A DNA stretch of 64,000 nt from assembly GCA_945906815.1 (NCBI GenBank), contig CAMDRT010000016.1, positions 1 through 64,000 of the forward strand, written 5' to 3'. Under the pieces are notes generated by a model. The model did not search any database and had not been told where the DNA came from. It saw only the letters and a list, made by a program, of their open reading frames with translations. Shown piece by piece: positions 44,175-53,564 of the stretch. Source of the stretch: Bordetella parapertussis (GTDB lineage: Bacteria; Pseudomonadota; Gammaproteobacteria; Burkholderiales; SG8-41). The stretch's first letter is position 1. Every line of letters starts with the position of its first letter. A program made the position numbers and the translations under genes.

Positions 44175-45323
44175 ATGAACGCCGCGCCGTTGGTCGGAAT
44201 GGTGGCCGGCGAAGCTTCTGGCGATTTACTCGGCGCGCACCTGGTGGAAGCACTCAGAGCGCGCCGGCCCGACCTGCGGTTTGCCGGGATTGCCGGCCCG
44301 CGCATGATCGCGGCGGGCGTGCAGGCGCTGCATCCGATGGAAAAGCTGGCGGTGCGTGGTTATGTCGAAGTGCTGCGTCATTACCCCGAAATCGCGGCGA
44401 TACGCCGCCAGGTGAAACGCCATTTTCTGCAACAAGCACCCGCGCTGTTTATTGGTATTGACGCGCCGGATTTCAACCTGGGTCTTGCGTTTGATCTCAA
44501 GCAAGCCGGCATCACCACCATCCAGTATGTCAGTCCGTCGATCTGGGCGTGGCGCGGCGAGCGCATCCACTTTATCAAGCGCGCGGTGGATCGCGTGCTG
44601 ACGCTGTTCCCATTTGAGCAAAACATTTACGCTAAGGAATCCATCGCGGTGAGTTACGTCGGCCACCCGCTGGCTGACATGCTGGCTGATTATCCCGCGC
44701 AGGCTGAGGTGCGCGCGGCGCTGGGCATTGCCGGGGATGCCCCGGTATTTACGCTGCTGCCCGGCAGCCGCGTGAGCGAGCTGCGGGCGATGGCCGCGTT
44801 GTTTGTGGCCACCGCCAAATTGGTGGGTGACGCCGTGCCCGGCGCCCGCTTCGTCACACCGCTGGTGAATCGCGAAACGCGCGCGATCTTTGCCGCGGCT
44901 CTAGCACGTGAGCCGGGCGTTACGGTGATGCTGCTCGACGGAAAATCGCATGATGCTATCGCTGCCGCAGATGTCGTGCTGGTGGCTTCCGGCACCGCCA
45001 CGCTGGAAACGGCGCTGCTCAGGCGGCCGATGGTGATTACCTATCGCATGCCGCGCCTGAGCGCATGGCTGATGAAGCGGCGTGGTTATCTGCCTTATGT
45101 GGGCCTGCCGAATATACTGGCCGGCGAATTTGTGGTGCCGGAACTTTTGCTGGATGCCGCCACGCCACCCGCCTTGGCGCGCGCCTTGCTCGATCTGTTT
45201 CATGATGCGCCGCGGCGGCAACGCATCAGTGAGCGTTTTGCCCACCTGCTGCTCGATCTCAAGCAAGACACCGCGCAAAAAGCCGCTGCTGCGATCATGC
45301 CTTATCTAGAAAAAATTCCATGA
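44175..45323 (+). CDS. lpxB: Lipid-A-disaccharide synthase
   Basis: 382 residues. [63 protein letters not shown] and [10 protein letters not shown] are all family segments. It joins the two glucosamine units of lipid A at the inner membrane. The stop overlaps the rnhB start by four bases. Confidence 0.97.
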   Translation: MNAAPLVGMVAGEASGDLLGAHLVEALRARRPDLRFAGIAGPRMIAAGVQALHPMEKLAVRGYVEVLRHYPEIAAIRRQVKRHFLQQAPALFIGIDAPDFNLGLAFDLKQAGITTIQYVSPSIWAWRGERIHFIKRAVDRVLTLFPFEQNIYAKESIAVSYVGHPLADMLADYPAQAEVRAALGIAGDAPVFTLLPGSRVSELRAMAALFVATAKLVGDAVPGARFVTPLVNRETRAIFAAALAREPGVTVMLLDGKSHDAIAAADVVLVASGTATLETALLRRPMVITYRMPRLSAWLMKRRGYLPYVGLPNILAGEFVVPELLLDAATPPALARALLDLFHDAPRRQRISERFAHLLLDLKQDTAQKAAAAIMPYLEKIP

Positions 45324-45892
45324 CGCGTCTGTTGATTGCGGGTGTGGACGAAGCCGGACGCGGGCCGCTGGCCGGACCGGTTTACGCCGCAGCGGTGATA
45401 TTGGATTACGCCAAACCCATAGCGGGTCTGGCAGATTCCAAAAAACTCAGCGCGGGGCGTCGCGCATCGCTGTTTGAGGTGATTCAGCGTGACGCGCTGT
45501 GGTGGGCTATCGCCAGCGCCAGCGTGGCAGAAATCGACGCCATCAATATATTGCAGGCGAGCCTGCTCGCCATGAAGCGTGCGGTGGAAGGTCTGGCCAC
45601 GCAGCCGGATAAAATTATTGTCGATGGTGTGTATTGCCCCGACGTGGTGATGCCGGCGCGTGCCATCGTCAAAGGCGACGCCAAAGAACCGGCGATATCT
45701 GCCGCCTCGATACTGGCCAAGGTCGCCCGCGACCAGGAAATGCACCAGCTGCACGCAGCCTACCCGCACTACGGTTTTGATGCGCACAAGGGCTACGGCA
45801 CGCTGCGCCATATGGCCGCTCTGGCGGCACACGGTGCCTCGCCCGTGCATCGCCGCAGCTATGCGCCGGTTAAGAAATACCTGTCAATCTGA
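45320..45892 (+). CDS. rnhB: Ribonuclease HII
   Basis: 190 residues. Catalytic acidic residues in [19 protein letters not shown], the [13 protein letters not shown] segment and [16 protein letters not shown] are complete. It removes RNA from hybrids and single ribonucleotides. In many betaproteobacteria the next gene is a TrmH-family methyltransferase; here the sen pair intervenes. Confidence 0.97.
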   Translation: MTRLLIAGVDEAGRGPLAGPVYAAAVILDYAKPIAGLADSKKLSAGRRASLFEVIQRDALWWAIASASVAEIDAINILQASLLAMKRAVEGLATQPDKIIVDGVYCPDVVMPARAIVKGDAKEPAISAASILAKVARDQEMHQLHAAYPHYGFDAHKGYGTLRHMAALAAHGASPVHRRSYAPVKKYLSI

Positions 45893-45900
45893 AAACAGCA

Positions 45901-45952
45901 GACAGGATTAACCGGATGGCGGTTTTATCCTGTGCATCCTGTTAATCCTGTC
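45901..45952. repeat. Inverted repeat of the ACAGGATTAAC type
   Basis: GACAGGATTAAC (45901-45912) and GTTAATCCTGTC (45941-45952) are perfect complements; the stem continues GGAT/ATCC after one mismatch. This is a widespread extragenic repeat type. It separates the convergent ends of rnhB and senB and could serve as a two-way terminator. Confidence 0.8.
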
Positions 45953-45984
45953 GCAGTGTGCTTGAGGTTGGCTCTGTCCCATGC

Positions 45985-46932
45985 CTACGAGATTTCCGCC
46001 AACACCCGCTTCAAGGCATTGCGTTCGCTGGCGTAGGTTACCAGCGGCTTGCGTGCGCGGCATTGCGCGGTGAGTTTGCGGTAGTACGTGTTATCCGTTT
46101 CCGCGCGCGTGAGTACGCGCGCCAATGCGCGCTCATCTTCGAGCGGGTAATAGCCTGCGTAATCCCTGCCCAGCATGCCGACATTGCCCGCGATGCGTGA
46201 AGCGATAACCGGTACGCTATTCGCCAGCGCTTCACTCACCACATTGGCGCCGCCTTCCATGCGCGAGCTGATGACCATCAGACGGCTGCGCGCCAGCAAA
46301 CGCAGTGCTCTGCCGTGCGTGACTTCGCCCAACCAGCGATAACGCTTTTCGCTGTCCATCCAAGTTCTCGCTAGTTGCGTCATAGCGGATGACATCGCAC
46401 CGCCGATGTGGGTGATGCGTATGCGGGATGCAGCGGGCAGGTAGGCCAGCGCCGCGGCGGCACGAAAGGGGTCTTTTTCGTCGCGTAGATGGCCGCTGAC
46501 CACGACTTCGAAGCAGGATTTTAGCGGCGGCAGGCGCCGCACCTGCGGCGCCGATTGATATACCACCTGTGTTTTACGGCGCAGTGCCGGCGTGAGTTCA
46601 GCCAGTCCCATTTCCTGCAGCACGATCATGCGCGTGGCCAGTTGCAGCGAGGCCTGCGCTTCGGCGTCGCTGCGTATATCGCGATACAAATCGGTGCCGG
46701 TCAGCGCCAGTATCATGGGTTGCCCGGGATAACACATCGCGTAGTTGCGCATCGAGGTGTGACTGCGGCGCGCGTGCAGCGCCAGCATCAAATCGGTTGC
46801 GCCGCCATCCCAATCCACCTGGATGCTGACACGATGACCCAGTTCACGCAGCATGCCCGCCCAACGTGTGGCCGTGCCGCGGTTGCCGTGGCGGGAGCCG
46901 GGTGCTGCGGGTGTTATCAGTGCGATTTTCAT
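45985..46932 (-). CDS. senB: Selenosugar synthase SenB (GT-B glycosyltransferase-like)
   Basis: 315 residues of the group 1 glycosyltransferase fold. The N-terminus KIALITPAAPGSRHGNRGTA, LALHARRSH, LALTGTDLYRDIRSDAEAQ, and the C-terminal SSRMEGGANVVSEALANSVP nucleotide-sugar site fit the family now known as SenB, which joins a UDP-sugar and selenophosphate into a selenosugar. No signal peptide or membrane segment is seen, so it is cytoplasmic. It is divergent from senA with only 38 bases between them, the strongest support for the assignment. An ordinary glycosyltransferase is the alternative, but no other glycan genes of its kind are adjacent. Recognition is from memory of the family and should be tested with its HMM. 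Confidence 0.85.
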   Translation of the reverse strand: MKIALITPAAPGSRHGNRGTATRWAGMLRELGHRVSIQVDWDGGATDLMLALHARRSHTSMRNYAMCYPGQPMILALTGTDLYRDIRSDAEAQASLQLATRMIVLQEMGLAELTPALRRKTQVVYQSAPQVRRLPPLKSCFEVVVSGHLRDEKDPFRAAAALAYLPAASRIRITHIGGAMSSAMTQLARTWMDSEKRYRWLGEVTHGRALRLLARSRLMVISSRMEGGANVVSEALANSVPVIASRIAGNVGMLGRDYAGYYPLEDERALARVLTRAETDNTYYRKLTAQCRARKPLVTYASERNALKRVLAEIS

Positions 46933-46970
46933 AGGGTCATTTCAAGGGTACACTCGCGCCACTATAGCAA

Positions 46971-48290
46971 ATGAAGCCACTGTACGGCATGCCAACGGAA
47001 CTACACCAACCCAGCGCCTCAACGCTGTGCAAAATGCTGCATGCGGCGCGTGAGCGTACTCTGGCTTACGCCACGCGCTTGCCAGCGGAGCAATGGCTCG
47101 GGCCGTACTTAGAAATAGTCAATCCGCCGTTGTGGGAACTGGGGCATCTGGCGTGGTTTCAGGAGCATTGGTGTTTGCGCTACCGGCCCGATGGTTCGCG
47201 CGCCGAGTCGCTGCGGCCAGACGCGGATGCGTTGTATGACTCGGCCCTGGTGCCGCACGCGACGCGCTGGCAGCTGCCGCTGCCCACGCCTGATCAAACG
47301 CTGAAATATTTACGCGCCGTGTTCGATGCGGTATGCGAACGCATCCAACGCGAAGGCGCCACCGAACACCTGCGCTACTTTGCGCAGCTCGCCGTGTTCC
47401 ATGAGGAAATGCACAATGAAGCCTTTGATTACACGCGTCAGACGCTGGCCGATGAGATTAAAAAAGAGCAACAAAAACAAATAGTTACGCAACATCCTCC
47501 CCTTGATGATGCGCGCATTACCGGCGGACGTTTTATGCTTGGCGCCAGCGCCAATACGGGCTTTGTTTTTGACAATGAAAAGTGGGCGCACGCAGTGGAT
47601 GTGGCGCCGTACCGCATCGCGCGCGTGGCCGTCAGCAATGCCGAGTTCACGGCGTTTGTGGATGACGCGGGTTATACGCGGCGTGAGTTATGGCGTGACG
47701 AAGGATGGCGCTGGCGTGTGGCGGCTGACGCGACCGCGCCTCTGTACTGGCGCAAGCAGGGTAGTGCGTGGTGGGTGCGGCATTATGATGCGCTGATGCC
47801 ATTGCAGCCCAACGCCGCAGTCATCCATGTCAACTGGCATGAGGCACAGGCCTACTGCAATTGGGCACAGCGGCGTCTGCCCAGCGAAGCGGAGTGGGAA
47901 TTTGCCGCGGCCACGATACCGAGCGATGACACACGCAAGCGCCGCTATCCGTGGGGCGACACGCTGCCCACCAGAGCACACGCGAATCTGTACGGCGTTG
48001 CCTCTGGCACCCTGGATGTGACGGCTTTTCCCGCTGGCGACAGCGCTTGGGGCGTGCGTCAGATGTTGGGCAACGTGTGGGAGTGGACGGCGGACTGGTT
48101 CAAGCCGTATCCCGGCTTCGTGCGCGACCCGTATCAGGAATATTCCGAGCCGTGGTTCGGTAATCACAAAGTGCTGCGTGGCGGCTGCTACGCCACGCGT
48201 GCGTGTCTGTTGCGTAACACCTGGCGCAATTTCTACACCCCCGAGCGGCGCGATGTGCTGGCGGGTTTCAGAACCTGCGCGCTGGACTGA
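46971..48290 (+). CDS. senA: Selenoneine synthase SenA (EgtB/FGE family)
   Basis: 439 residues. The DinB-like N-terminal domain has PPLWELGHLAWFQE (His ligand) and FHEEMHNEAF (HxxxHxE iron motif); the C-terminal formylglycine-enzyme-like domain has RRLPSEAEWEFAAAT, MLGNVWEWTADWF and LRGGCYATRACLLRNTWRNF, ending in AGFRTCALD. This is the layout of EgtB, which couples hercynine with a sulfur donor; SenA uses a selenosugar to form the C-Se bond of selenoneine. Pairing with senB makes SenA the better name than EgtB. Start ATG 46971 or 46989; neither has a ribosome site, so the mRNA may be leaderless. Confidence 0.85.
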   Translation: MKPLYGMPTELHQPSASTLCKMLHAARERTLAYATRLPAEQWLGPYLEIVNPPLWELGHLAWFQEHWCLRYRPDGSRAESLRPDADALYDSALVPHATRWQLPLPTPDQTLKYLRAVFDAVCERIQREGATEHLRYFAQLAVFHEEMHNEAFDYTRQTLADEIKKEQQKQIVTQHPPLDDARITGGRFMLGASANTGFVFDNEKWAHAVDVAPYRIARVAVSNAEFTAFVDDAGYTRRELWRDEGWRWRVAADATAPLYWRKQGSAWWVRHYDALMPLQPNAAVIHVNWHEAQAYCNWAQRRLPSEAEWEFAAATIPSDDTRKRRYPWGDTLPTRAHANLYGVASGTLDVTAFPAGDSAWGVRQMLGNVWEWTADWFKPYPGFVRDPYQEYSEPWFGNHKVLRGGCYATRACLLRNTWRNFYTPERRDVLAGFRTCALD

Positions 48291-48305
48291 GCGCCTGAGC
48301 CTCTT

Positions 48306-49076
48306 TTGCAAGCTATTACCTCGGCGGACAATCCGCAATTCAAAGCGCTGTTAAAGCTGGTGCAGTCATCGCGCAGCCGCAGACTCGCGGGCTATGCACT
48401 GTTGGACGGTGTGCATTTGCTGCAGGCGTATCGCTTGCGCCTCGGTGAGCCTGAGCAAATTATCGTGAGCTACGCCGGTGCGGAGGCCCCTGAAATTAGC
48501 GCGCTGTTGCAACACGGGGCGTCCCCTGTGTTGTTGAGCGATCACCTGTTCAAACAGCTGTCATCAGTGGCCACGCCCACCGGCATCATCGCGCTCATCA
48601 AAACGCCCCGGCGTGCAGGGTTGCCGGCCGCATTGGACACCTGTGTGATGCTCGAAGACGTGCAAGACCCCGGCAATCTCGGTTCGATACTGCGCTCGTG
48701 CGCTGCTGCCAGCATCAGGCAAATATTCCTCTCGACAGCTTGCGTCGATGCCTGGTCTCCGCGTGTGTTGCGGGCCGGCATGGGGGCGCATTTCAGCTTG
48801 GAGGTTCATGAGCGTATCGATTTGCTGGCATTGACGCGCGCGTTTCCGGGCCGCGTAGTGGTGGCACAGCAGCAGGCCACACATAGCGTTTTCACCACCG
48901 ATCTACGCGGGAAAATCGCGCTGGTGTTCGGCAACGAAGGCGCGGGCGTGTCGGCCGCGCTGAGGCTATGCGCACATGAATCGGTGGCTATTCCGATGAG
49001 CGCTGCGACGGAGTCGTTGAACGTCGCGGCAGCGGCTGCGGTGTGTTTATTCGAGCGCGTGCGCCAGCTTCAGTAA
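48306..49076 (+). CDS. TrmH/SpoU-family RNA 2'-O-ribose methyltransferase
   Basis: 256 residues. An N-terminal L30e-like substrate domain (about 1-95) precedes a SPOUT knot domain with [21 protein letters not shown] (motif 1), [11 protein letters not shown] (motif 2) and [18 protein letters not shown] (motif 3). It probably methylates a ribose in rRNA or tRNA; the target is not clear. The start is a TTG without a strong ribosome site, 15 bases after senA. Its end overlaps ppsR on the other strand by seven bases. Confidence 0.9.
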   Translation: MQAITSADNPQFKALLKLVQSSRSRRLAGYALLDGVHLLQAYRLRLGEPEQIIVSYAGAEAPEISALLQHGASPVLLSDHLFKQLSSVATPTGIIALIKTPRRAGLPAALDTCVMLEDVQDPGNLGSILRSCAAASIRQIFLSTACVDAWSPRVLRAGMGAHFSLEVHERIDLLALTRAFPGRVVVAQQQATHSVFTTDLRGKIALVFGNEGAGVSAALRLCAHESVAIPMSAATESLNVAAAAAVCLFERVRQLQ

Positions 49077-49897
49077 ATACGCCGCGCCAGTTGCGCCTGC
49101 TGCATGATGGTGGTGGCGAGTTCTTCAACGGATTTGCTGGTGGCGTCCAGAAACGGAATGTTCTCGCGGCGCATCAGCGACTCCGCTTCGCGGATTTCAT
49201 AGTCGCAGTTTTTCAATTCAGCGTAGCTGCTGTTGGGCCGGCGCTCGCTGCGTATGCGCTGCAGGCGCGCAGGCGTGATGGTCAGGCCGTAGAGTTTGCC
49301 GCGCAACGGACGCAGCGTGGCGGGCAGCAGGTGACTGGAGAAATCTTCCGGTATCAGCGGGTAGTTCGCCGCGCGCACGCCAAACTGCATGGACATATAC
49401 AGGCAGGTAGGCGTTTTTCCGCAGCGCGAAACACCCACCAGAATGATATCGGCTTCGGCCAGATCGCGCGTGGACACCCCATCATCGTGCGCCAGCGCAT
49501 AGTTCACCGATTCCATGCGTTTATAGTAGTTGACCATATCGTTGACATTATGGGTGCGCCCAATCGCGTGCGATGCGCTGGCGCCGAGTTCGGCTTCGAG
49601 TGGCGCAATAAAGATTTGAAAACAGTCCATAAATAACGCGTGGGCTTTGCCAAACTCCGCGGCGATTGCGGTGTTTGCCAGGGTGCTGATAATGATGGGG
49701 CGCGCGCCATCGGCTGCGGCGGCGGCATTGATTTTTTGCACCGCCTCCTGCGCTTTGGCTATGCTGTCGATAAAGGGCAGCGTGGTCTCGTGCAAACTCA
49801 GGCCATCGAACTGCGTCAGCAGGCTGTGACCCAGCATCTCGGCGGTGATGGCGGTGCGGTCAGATACAAAGAAGGCGCTGCGGCGATAGGAGGTCAT
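49070..49897 (-). CDS. ppsR: Phosphoenolpyruvate synthase regulatory protein (kinase/pyrophosphorylase)
   Basis: 275 residues of the DUF299 family. The P-loop-like [20 protein letters not shown] and the N-terminal [19 protein letters not shown] are typical, as is the [28 protein letters not shown] segment. It uses ADP to inactivate, and phosphate to reactivate, PEP synthase. Divergent from ppsA, its target, sharing a 118-base promoter region. Confidence 0.96.
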   Translation of the reverse strand: MTSYRRSAFFVSDRTAITAEMLGHSLLTQFDGLSLHETTLPFIDSIAKAQEAVQKINAAAAADGARPIIISTLANTAIAAEFGKAHALFMDCFQIFIAPLEAELGASASHAIGRTHNVNDMVNYYKRMESVNYALAHDDGVSTRDLAEADIILVGVSRCGKTPTCLYMSMQFGVRAANYPLIPEDFSSHLLPATLRPLRGKLYGLTITPARLQRIRSERRPNSSYAELKNCDYEIREAESLMRRENIPFLDATSKSVEELATTIMQQAQLARRIY

Positions 49898-49942
49898 GAG
49901 GGGTGGGGGGAGTGAAATAGGGGCTGCGCAATGGTATATATG

Positions 49943-49969
49943 TTGCGGCGCGACAATTTTCTGTAATAT
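49943..49969 (+). promoter_or_regulatory. Possible ppsA promoter
   Basis: TTGCGG (49943-49948) and TAATAT (49964-49969) lie in the ppsR-ppsA gap with a short 15-base spacer. The -10 box is good, the -35 weak. Confidence 0.35.
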
Positions 49970-50015
49970 ACCGCCTTTCGCCGCATCCCAGCGTGTACTT
50001 TACTGGAACTTGCCC

Positions 50016-52397
50016 ATGACCGCGCCAGCCTATGTGCTCGACCTAGCCACAGTACGCATCAGTGACGTCGCTACAGTCGGCGGAAAAAATGCATCGCTGG
50101 GGGAGATGATCGGCCATCTCGCGCTAGCGGGGGTACGCGTGCCAGGCGGATTTGCCACAACTGCCGCGGCGTACCGGGATTTTCTTGCGCAGGGCGGTTT
50201 GGATAAGCGCATCGAACAACGGCTGGCCCTGTTGCGTGTCGATGACGTGCAGGCATTGGCCGCGGCAGGCAAAGACATACGGGGTTGGATCGTCGCGCAA
50301 TCATTCTCAGGCCTGTTGCTGGCGGCTGTCGCTGATGCCTACCGGCAACTGGTGCTGACAGCAGGGCCCGGGGTCACGTTTGCGGTGCGCTCTTCCGCCA
50401 CTGCGGAAGATTTGCCGGACGCGTCATTTGCCGGGCAGCAGGAAACGTTCCTGAATGTGCACGGCCTGGATAACCTGCTGGAGGCGGTGAAGCAGGTGTT
50501 TGCGTCCTTGTACAACGACCGCGCAATTTCGTACCGCGTGCATCAAGGGTTCCTGCACGCGGAAGTTGCGTTGTCGGTTGCCGTGCAACGCATGGTGCGC
50601 AGCGATCTCGCGGCCAGCGGCGTGATGTTCACCATCGATACTGAATCGGGATTCGATCAAGTGGTGTTCATTACTTCCGCTTATGGGTTGGGTGAAACCG
50701 TCGTTCAGGGGCAGGTGAATCCGGATGAGTTTTATGTGTATAAACGCGCGCTTACTAATAATCGCCCGGCGATTTTACGGCGCGGCCTGGGTTCTAAAGC
50801 GCTGCGCATGGTGTATGACAGCTTGCCCGCGGCGGGCCGTTCGGTAAAAACCGAGCCGGTGCCGGAAGCGGATCGGCGTAAATTTTCGATCAGCGATGCC
50901 GAGGTCGAGACGCTGGCGCGTTACGCATTGATTATTGAAAAACACTATCAGCGTCCGATGGATATCGAGTGGGGCCGCGACGGCATCGATGGCCATCTGT
51001 ATATTCTGCAGGCGCGTCCCGAGACGGTGAAGGCCCGTGAAAACGTCGATACGCTGCGGCGCTATCGTTTGCAGCAGCGCTCCGCAGTGCTGGCCAGCGG
51101 CCGCGCGATAGGTCAGCGTGTCGGTAGCGGCCCGGTACGCCTGGTCAGCAGCGCTGCGCAAATGGACCGCGTGCGCGAGGGCGATGTGCTGGTCACCGAC
51201 ATGACTGATCCCGATTGGGAACCGGTGATGAAGCGCGCCTCGGCGATAGTGACCAATCGCGGTGGACGCACCTGTCACGCGGCCATCATCGCGCGCGAAC
51301 TGGGGGTGCCCGCGGTGGTAGGCTGTGGCGATGCGACACAGGTGCTGCAAGAGGGCGAGGACGTCACCGTGTCGTGCGCCGAAGGCGACACCGGTTTTGT
51401 GTATCGCGGTAAATTGGCAGTAGAGATTATCGACTTGTCGCTCAGCGCCATGCCCAAGTCGCCGGTGAAAATCACCATGAACGTCGGTAATCCGGAACTG
51501 GCGTTTGAATTCAGCCGTCTGCCGAATGAAGGTGTGGGACTGGCGCGGCTGGAATTTATTATCGCACGCATGATCGGCGTGCATCCCAAAGCGGTGCTGG
51601 CGTATCCTGAGCTGCCGGCGGATTTGAAAGCCGCCGTCGAGGAGCGCAGCGCCGGCTACGCCGACCCGGTGACGTTCTATGTCGAAAAGCTGGTTGAAGG
51701 TGTGGCGACCCTGGGCGCGGCATTCTGGCCCAAGCCGGTGATCGTACGGCTGTCGGATTTCAAATCCAACGAATATTCCAGCCTCACCGGCGGCACCACT
51801 TACGAGCCGCATGAAGAAAATCCGATGCTGGGTTTCCGCGGCGCGTCGCGTTATATTTCCGACAACTTCAGAAAATCTTTCGAACTCGAATGCCGCGCGA
51901 TGAAAAAAGTGCGCGACGAGATGGGACTGACCAACGTCGAAATCATGGTGCCATTCGTGCGCACGGTGACCGAAGCCAAACAGGTGCTAGATCTGCTCGC
52001 GGCCAACGGCTTACAGCGCAGCGGTAACGGCCTGCGCATTATTATGATGTGCGAGATTCCGTCCAATGCGGTGCTGGCCGATCAGTTTCTCGAACACTTC
52101 GACGGCTTTTCCATCGGTTCCAACGACATGACGCAAATGACCCTGGCACTGGATCGCGATTCAAGCCTGATCGCCGAAGGCTTTGATGAACGTGACCCGG
52201 CGGTGAAACACATGCTGCACCTCGCGATTCAGGCTTGCCGCAAAGCAGGCAAGTACGTGGGCATCTGCGGGCAAGGACCGTCGGATCATCCGGATCTTGC
52301 GCAGTGGCTGGTGGAGGAGGGCATCGAGAGTTTGTCGCTCAACCCGGATACCGTGGTGGAGACCTGGCTGTATCTTGCGCGTGAGGCCAAGGTGTAA
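50016..52397 (+). CDS. ppsA: Phosphoenolpyruvate synthase
   Basis: 793 residues from ATG 50016; an in-frame extension to 49896 is non-coding leader. The ATP-grasp domain ([40 protein letters not shown]), the phosphohistidine domain ([20 protein letters not shown], with catalytic His) and the TIM barrel with the C-terminal catalytic Cys ([20 protein letters not shown]) are complete. It turns pyruvate into PEP with ATP for gluconeogenesis, suiting growth on organic acids as the Bug and acyl-CoA genes suggest. Regulated by PpsR. Confidence 0.98.
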   Translation: MTAPAYVLDLATVRISDVATVGGKNASLGEMIGHLALAGVRVPGGFATTAAAYRDFLAQGGLDKRIEQRLALLRVDDVQALAAAGKDIRGWIVAQSFSGLLLAAVADAYRQLVLTAGPGVTFAVRSSATAEDLPDASFAGQQETFLNVHGLDNLLEAVKQVFASLYNDRAISYRVHQGFLHAEVALSVAVQRMVRSDLAASGVMFTIDTESGFDQVVFITSAYGLGETVVQGQVNPDEFYVYKRALTNNRPAILRRGLGSKALRMVYDSLPAAGRSVKTEPVPEADRRKFSISDAEVETLARYALIIEKHYQRPMDIEWGRDGIDGHLYILQARPETVKARENVDTLRRYRLQQRSAVLASGRAIGQRVGSGPVRLVSSAAQMDRVREGDVLVTDMTDPDWEPVMKRASAIVTNRGGRTCHAAIIARELGVPAVVGCGDATQVLQEGEDVTVSCAEGDTGFVYRGKLAVEIIDLSLSAMPKSPVKITMNVGNPELAFEFSRLPNEGVGLARLEFIIARMIGVHPKAVLAYPELPADLKAAVEERSAGYADPVTFYVEKLVEGVATLGAAFWPKPVIVRLSDFKSNEYSSLTGGTTYEPHEENPMLGFRGASRYISDNFRKSFELECRAMKKVRDEMGLTNVEIMVPFVRTVTEAKQVLDLLAANGLQRSGNGLRIIMMCEIPSNAVLADQFLEHFDGFSIGSNDMTQMTLALDRDSSLIAEGFDERDPAVKHMLHLAIQACRKAGKYVGICGQGPSDHPDLAQWLVEEGIESLSLNPDTVVETWLYLAREAKV

Positions 52398-52405
52398 ATT
52401 CAGCG

Positions 52406-52439
52406 TGCAGTGGCTTGCTGCTCCACTGCAAGTGTTTTC
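52406..52439 (+). terminator. Probable intrinsic terminator of ppsA
   Basis: TGCAGTGG (52406-52413) pairs with CCACTGCA (52423-52430), followed by AGTGTTTTCT. The stem is perfect; the T-run is short. Nine bases after the ppsA stop. Confidence 0.6.
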
Positions 52440-52511
52440 TGGTGTTGCTGTTTAAAAGTTGCGGCAAGCCGCCACACCCTAAAAAGGCAACAGAGTCCGA
52501 GAGAATGAGTG

Positions 52512-52540
52512 TTGACGCGTCAGCCCGCAATGACTATCAT
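52512..52540 (+). promoter_or_regulatory. Promoter of the toxin-antitoxin pair
   Basis: TTGACG (52512-52517) and TATCAT (52535-52540) with the ideal 17-base spacer, 33 bases before the antitoxin ATG. Confidence 0.75.
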
Positions 52541-52560
52541 TTTACTACCAGTTACATAGT
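52533..52560. promoter_or_regulatory. Operator-like inverted repeat for the antitoxin
   Basis: ACTAT (52533-52537) and ATAGT (52556-52560) are inverted half-sites overlapping the -10 box. Ribbon-helix-helix antitoxins typically repress their own operon by binding such half-sites; binding here is inferred. Confidence 0.45.
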
Positions 52561-52572
52561 ATCGAGGATGCC

Positions 52573-52824
52573 ATGCCGGGCTTATTGATTAAAGACTTCC
52601 CACCTGAATTGCACCGCAGGCTTAAAGCAGAAGCGGCACACTATCATCGCTCCATGACTAGGCAAGCTCTGGCGTTGCTGGAGCAGGCACTGACTGCTCC
52701 AGCAAGAGATGCAGCCGATCTGCTGCCCGATCCGCTCAAACCGGTAAAGCCGCTTACACGCGCTAATGTTGTTTCTGTCATCCGCAAGACCCGGGATTTG
52801 GACAAAACAATCCTGTCGAAATGA
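52573..52824 (+). CDS. Ribbon-helix-helix antitoxin (FitA/VapB-like)
   Basis: 83 residues. The N-terminal strand and helices (LLIKDFPPELHRRLKAEAAH, then HRSMTRQALALLEQAL) form an Arc/FitA-type ribbon-helix-helix DNA-binding domain; the C-terminal 35 residues (PDPLKPVKPLTRANV...) would wrap the toxin. GAGG lies five bases before the ATG. Its stop overlaps the toxin start by four bases, the normal coupling of antitoxin and toxin. Confidence 0.88.
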   Translation: MPGLLIKDFPPELHRRLKAEAAHYHRSMTRQALALLEQALTAPARDAADLLPDPLKPVKPLTRANVVSVIRKTRDLDKTILSK

Positions 52825-53225
52825 TCGTCGTTGACGCCAATATCCTGATCTACTCACTGATCAAATGCGATCAGTCACCGCTTATTCAGAAGCTGCGCGG
52901 AAAAGATGCGGATTGGCGTACCGCGGCACTGTGTCTGCATGAAACAGTGAATGTGCTGACAACCTATCAACGGCGCGAAGTGCTGACACTCGCGCAGTGC
53001 CGGACCTTGCTAAGCCACGTTGAGCGCTTCATCAAAGTTGCGCAATGCGAAGTAGTGATGGATACGGCACTTGCCGTAGCGGCGGAATACGTTATAACGG
53101 GCTACGACGCGCAATACGTTGCGCTGGCGCAAAGCCTGAATGTCCCGTTGATTACGGAAGACCGTAAGCTGCAAAAGGCAGTGCCCGCAATTGCATTGTC
53201 TATGCAGGAATTTCTTGCTGGTTAA
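52821..53225 (+). CDS. vapC: PIN-domain toxin (VapC-like ribonuclease)
   Basis: 134 residues. The PIN acidic residues are visible: Asp in [13 protein letters not shown], Glu in LHETVNVL, Asp in [14 protein letters not shown] and Asp in [11 protein letters not shown]. Such toxins cut tRNA or other RNA when the antitoxin is lost. Complete and apparently functional. Sits at the border of an area with transposon debris, so the pair may be a recent arrival. Confidence 0.9.
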   Translation: MIVVDANILIYSLIKCDQSPLIQKLRGKDADWRTAALCLHETVNVLTTYQRREVLTLAQCRTLLSHVERFIKVAQCEVVMDTALAVAAEYVITGYDAQYVALAQSLNVPLITEDRKLQKAVPAIALSMQEFLAG

Positions 53226-53243
53226 TTCTGCAGCAACGCCCAA

Positions 53244-53360
53244 GGCTTTAGCTTGCTCACAAGGGTGCGCTGTGATGGCGATCAACACAGTGAGCTTGAA
53301 CAACTGTGCCGCTACGTCACCCGCCCGGCGATTGTTAACGACAGGCCAACGAACGGTTGA
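53244..53360 (+). pseudogene. IS91-type transposase fragment
   Basis: In this frame the sequence reads GFSL..., then [16 protein letters not shown] before a stop. That matches the segment near the C-terminal part of IS91-family Y2 transposases (GFSLHA..., LERLCRYxxRPA). Only about 38 codons remain and no start codon is present. It joins directly to the glutathione reductase fragment that follows. Confidence 0.65.
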
Positions 53361-53481
53361 GCTTGCGGTGGCGCTCAAATGCGGCGCCACCAAGGCGCAG
53401 TTCGATGCGACAATAGGTATTCATCCCAGGGGGGCGGAGGAATTCGTGACCAAGCGCACCCCGCGTAGCGCGGCCTCCTGA
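53359..53481 (+). pseudogene. Glutathione reductase C-terminal fragment
   Basis: Forty codons read [20 protein letters not shown], then [15 protein letters not shown], then a stop. This is the dimer-interface tail of glutathione reductase, whose active-site base is the His of the IHPTxAEE motif (here IHPRGAEE). The rest of the gene is absent, so this is a remnant, probably carried or left by a mobile element. A frame beginning at 53191 includes it but its upstream part is unrelated. Confidence 0.75.
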
Positions 53482-53564
53482 ATCGGCACGCGTGCCCGCC
53501 ATCCCGGCTTGCTTATTTGCAAGGAACCCGCGGGGGAACGACGTATTAAAAATAGGAGCACAGC

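Noticed and set aside
46971..48290. Calling the gene egtB (ergothioneine synthesis)
   Set aside because: Domain layout would allow it, but no egtC, egtD or egtE is adjacent and the head-to-head partner matches SenB, so SenA is the better call; kept as the alternative.
53191..53481. A 96-codon protein covering the glutathione reductase fragment
   Set aside because: Only its last 40 codons match a family; the first part overlaps the end of the toxin gene and reads a different frame from the transposase scrap.
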